64,000 bases of DNA. It comes from Lepidurus packardi (Eukaryota > Arthropoda > Branchiopoda > Notostraca > Triopsidae). The stretch is from the NCBI GenBank assembly GCA_023053545.1, contig JAKZAN010000005.1:3782001-3846000 (forward strand), read 5' to 3'. Of this stretch, positions 60,501 through 64,000 are shown one piece after another (the stretch's first letter is position 1; each line of letters begins with the position of its first letter). Under the pieces are notes generated by a model that saw only the letters and a program-made list of their open reading frames with translations, had not been told where the DNA came from and did no database searches. Made by a program: the position numbers and the translations under genes.

Positions 60501-63500
60501 AGTTTACAGCCTACTGGCTTATCTCAAAACTTCTAAAGGTAAATAACAGAAATATTTCTGTCGCAACTCAAATGTGATTTAATTTTTCTCATTTTCACAC
60601 TCTTTTTACGACCCTCCCCTTCACCTCAACCTTTTAAGCTGTTGCAGTGCACATTCGCCAAGGAAGGAAAATGGACATCTGGGGCAGACTGACTAGGTAA
60701 TTTGGGTATGGAACACTCGACATTCAGAAACGTAATATGGCAACAAGTGTGACGACGGACTTCATTGCAAAAAACAACAAAAAAGAGCCCCGAGATCTCA
60801 TTACGCTCTTTTCCTTTCTTTAAATAGGCTCCGTCTTGAATAAGACCCCAGCACTTAAAACAAGTAACGATGCAGGAGGTAATATTAAACGCCTCGAGCT
60901 ACAGCAATTCCGTCGAGTCCACAAACAAAAGCTCGCGGCTATCGCCATAAATCGGCCTGGGTTATTTCTTTTATCAGGCAGCCCTAATTATTCATGCACC
61001 CAGGCTGTGCTTCGAGAAGCAGTAGGACAGACCACGTACTGTTTTTAATCTAAAACTGAACAAGGCCAGTAGCTTGATGTTTCCACAGCTTACGATGCAG
61101 TGTTTTTATTGATTCGAAGACTGGCATTTCCCTGTACCTGCTCAAACAATACCTCAATGAACCAATTAAGGTCTTCCAGCATTCTCAGCTTGGCCAAATA
61201 GTTCGAAACAAGCTTGAAAACACAGGTGGTGCTGTTTGCGTCTTATTTGAAAACATTTTTGAATTATTGGAAAGAGCTTAATGTTGTAGAAGTTAAGGAT
61301 TCAGGATGCTTATACATTCGTGGGATAGTAGGGGATCGAAAGAGACGATTCCACACTAGCTTTCCCATTTCATTACTCTTAGTGTAGACAGTACTCGTTG
61401 TGGTTCTGTTACCCCCGGAGGAAACTAGCGAAGTAATGAGCGATCTTATCTCATGAAAAGTGGAGTTACTGTGTGGCAAAGTTGTCTTTTCAGCTGTCCG
61501 TTCTGAAATGCTTCATTAGGGACAGGTGTCTTAGGAAAAGCCAAAAGTTCTTTCTGATAAATTTTCTGCAAAAGTTCGAAGAGCAAGTTGCCTGCAAAAA
61601 AGTACGACGCCTTGAAGGTCACAGATTCTTTCTGAAGGGGGGAAAATAGTTTGAAGAGAAATACACTTTTATGCTTATAATGACATATATGTGCACGCCC
61701 ACGCGGGCATAAAAGGGCACGTTTAGAGCCAGCTCAAAAATACTAGTTAAACTTTCCTAATTGAGGAAAAGATGAAAGTAGGATTCGAATTATATACTTA
61801 TGATTTGATTCCCCATAAAAGCTACGAAATCGCACACGTGAAGCTTTAATTAAAGGAACAAGAGATACGCATATAAAAAATGCGTCACATTGTTCGAAGG
61901 AAGTTTTAGCGCATACTTCTCAAGATAAAAAAGTTCGCTTCGCTTCATTTTCTGCACAAATGGTCCATGAGTTATTACATTCCGAAGTCTTATGCTTGTG
62001 AATCCCTTTTAGGTTCACGCGACCTTAGTCATAGGAATGGCCACCACGCTGTTTTCTTAAACTCCAGCTTAGCTGGGCATAGGCGGTTTGGTATGCGAAA
62101 TGGCAAAATTTGGGACATGTTTTCTCGAGAAGCATTTTTTTTGCATGTATTTATGCCAAAAATATTCGTTTTTCATTCTGAGATTTGCCATTCAAGATTA
62201 TTTTTGTACGTATAGTTCATACAATTTCAAATGAATTTCAGTCAGAAATAAATTTCTTTGCATGTTGCTAATTTATTTGAAACTGAAGAAGGAAGCCTTG
62301 GAAGGAAGTCTTTATTGTGCACTAGACTACATATTTAACTTTCTTGTAAAGAAATATTCTCATAATATGTATCGGGTTTAGCAAAACCTTGTTATGAATT
62401 TCGCCACGCTAAAGGATATAATATACAGGCGGTATACGGGAGCCTTAGATTTTCCCTCAAACATTCCTGCCGTTGAGTCACTCGAAAAGACCTTATACCA
62501 ACGCTCTGACACTATTGCAGGAAATTAGTAATGTAGTTGGTAACAATACTGGATAACTGGTTTCGTGTATCGTCAAGTGGAGTCTTTTCCCCTACTTTCT
62601 TCAAAAGCTGACTGTCGTTGCTCATTTAGTCAAGAAAATTTCCGACTATTACTAAGTTTCCCTAATTATACTAAATACGTGTTTTTCACGTAGTGTCTCT
62701 AATTATTAAGACTTAGTGTCTCTGATTATCTAAAACTTACACACTTTTTGCTTTTACATTCCAAGTCACACCAGTGTATGTAATACGTGTAAGTAATACA
62801 TGTTGTATTATTTCCACAAACTTTTTTTCGTTACTTGTAAAAATCCAAAGATCTTAAAATGAAATATACAAACATTTATCGCGGAGACGTGCTGTATACA
62901 AGTCACATTCTTACGATGTGTGCAAGCAAAAACTTCACTTCACTTCAGCTGGTTTGAGCATATCGGTCCTTTTTTTTGTCGAAATACGTGTCAAAATGTC
63001 TTTTAATATATTGTCATCTGTCCAGTACAACTTACATTAATGTGCATAAACTTTTAAATGAAAAGCAAACATTTTTGGTCGATCTTATAATAATTATAAT
63101 GAAAGTATGTCAAGTTACCCTGCTCGACGGTGCTTCCAGAGTTCGAGCTGGTGCTTATAAATCAGCTAAAAAGGTTCAAGCGTCGATTGCAAAATGAAAT
63201 TGACAGCTCTAGTAGTAACAGCTTACGGTATTTTTTTGACTGCGCTCTCTTTTTTCCTTCTTTGCTTTGATGAAGTCATATTACCGTAGTCCTTAGCAGT
63301 CATTTAGTCACTATTACTAGTCACTTGGCAAATAAACGATAAGCATGTTTAAGAAATTGATTAAAAACGCTTATGGACAACACAGGCATGATCTAACGGG
63401 CAAAAAAAGGAAACCGAACGGCTTGGCATTATTGTATTTATTCGTATTCAAACTTTGAATAGGAATTTCAAAGGACTTCTTATTTGTGGAAAAGCGTAAC

Positions 63501-63685
63501 TAACATGCCATTTATTCTCTTTGTCTGTCCAGATGAAAATAATGTTTAATTTTTATTGAATTGTTTTTTTCTTTTGCATTGCCCGCTGAAATATTAGCTC
63601 CGAAGAATTATTTCCTGCCATCTATGAAGCTTAGTTTAAACTACAACTACAACTACTACTGGTTTATTTATATTTACATTTGCAG
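57546..63685. other. Gap between the LINE fragment and ALG1
   Basis: A minus-strand open frame at 57554-57850 may be part of the same retrotransposon remnant. A homopolymer of 26 G lies at 58227-58252. Short duplicated segments lie at 62690-62735 (TAGTGTCTCT units). Upstream exons of ALG1 may lie in the last kilobase: 63060-63111 encodes a hydrophobic segment (TFLVDLIIIIMK) followed by a GTATGT donor, which could be the membrane-anchor exon, but this is a guess. Otherwise nothing is supported. Confidence 0.4.
58227..58252 (+). repeat. Run of 26 G
   Basis: An uninterrupted G homopolymer in otherwise AT-rich DNA. The sequence could form G-quadruplexes on the plus strand. Length may be unstable or misjudged by sequencing. 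Confidence 0.9.
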
Positions 63686-63937
63686 TGGACGAAATTTCGT
63701 GGCAGCATTTATTGGTTAATCAAGTAATGAAAAAAATGACCAAGAAACGTGCTTGTGTTGTAGTGTTAGGTGACATTGGTCGATCTCCTCGGATGCAAAA
63801 TCATGCGTTATCATTAGCTAAAGAAGGATATATAGTAGATATGGTTGGCTACGCCGGTTCGCAGCCCCAGTCTGCTTTGTTACTTCATCCCCAGATACGT
63901 CTCCAGCATGTAAAGCAAGCTCCAGACTTGTCAACCT
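63686..63937 (+). CDS. ALG1: ALG1, chitobiosyldiphosphodolichol beta-mannosyltransferase, 5' part
   Basis: The exon runs from an acceptor (TTTGCAG) at 63679-63685 to a GTAAGT donor at 63938. The family signature is GDIGRSPRMQNHALSLA, followed by GYIVDMVGY, the N-terminal Rossmann fold of this glycosyltransferase family. ALG1 adds the first mannose to the dolichol-linked chitobiose on the cytosolic face of the ER, in N-glycan assembly. The first in-frame ATG in the exon is at 63727, but the frame is open back to the acceptor. Family members have an N-terminal membrane anchor that is missing here, so an upstream first exon is likely. The rest of the gene lies beyond the window; 63938-64000 is intron. 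Confidence 0.85.
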
Positions 63938-64000
63938 GTAAGTACAAACCGTCGGTGAGCACCCTTCTCGTATCACAAGAACTTATCGCAACAAATCTTG

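Noticed and set aside
1-64000. tRNA genes, rRNA, CRISPR arrays, bacterial operons
   Set aside because: I looked for tRNA B-box sequences and regular spaced repeats by eye and found none convincing. The intron-containing genes make the sequence eukaryotic.

Overview
This is a stretch of animal nuclear DNA, most likely from an arthropod (inference). Genes have spliceosomal GT-AG introns as short as 60-75 bp. The conserved genes found are an unc-4/Uncx homeobox gene, a Dpr-type two-Ig cell-surface gene, a cytosolic carboxypeptidase (CCP1/AGTPBP1 type), a C-type lectin and the 5' part of ALG1. Dpr proteins are typical of protostomes. There is no bacterial operon structure and no CRISPR array. Long intergenic and intronic stretches hold simple repeats and transposon debris. 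No tRNA or rRNA gene was recognised by eye.

Layout, left to right: 1-11678 has no supported gene and may be the unc-4 upstream regulatory domain. At 11679-15460 (+) lies a complete three-exon unc-4 gene (493 aa). At about 19.9-24.2 kb is a Mutator-like DNA transposon with two divergent genes. One is a rightward DDE transposase linked to a YqaJ-type nuclease domain, and the other is a leftward 176-aa protein of unknown family. The transposase gene carries a 287-bp tandem duplication that copies an exon and its splice sites, and a frameshift separates the DDE and YqaJ parts. At 24.9-28.1 kb there are weak transposase-like remnants, a 279-bp fold-back (palindromic) element and a decayed non-LTR retrotransposon tail (RNase H plus CCHC).

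At 29197-37608 (-) is a 16-exon cytosolic carboxypeptidase gene that can be read without a break to 962 aa, with all expected catalytic motifs. Its 2.3-kb intron 12 hosts a complete four-exon C-type lectin gene on the opposite strand (30668-31471, +) with its own TATA-like promoter and poly(A) signal. At 39282-54602 (-) is a five-exon Dpr-like gene (426 aa) with an 11-kb first intron. Its second Ig domain has about 100 extra residues between the two disulphide cysteines. At 57.3-57.5 kb is another LINE tail. The window ends inside an early exon of ALG1 (63686-63937, +).

The genes do not form one pathway. unc-4 and dpr act in nervous-system patterning and synaptic specificity in other animals, CCP1 trims tubulin polyglutamate tails, and ALG1 acts in N-glycan precursor assembly. 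The most unusual parts are the two-gene transposon with its duplicated exon, the enlarged Dpr Ig2 domain, the nested lectin gene, a 60-bp frame-preserving intron in the catalytic domain of the carboxypeptidase, and a pair of perfect palindromes at 51.7-51.8 kb.
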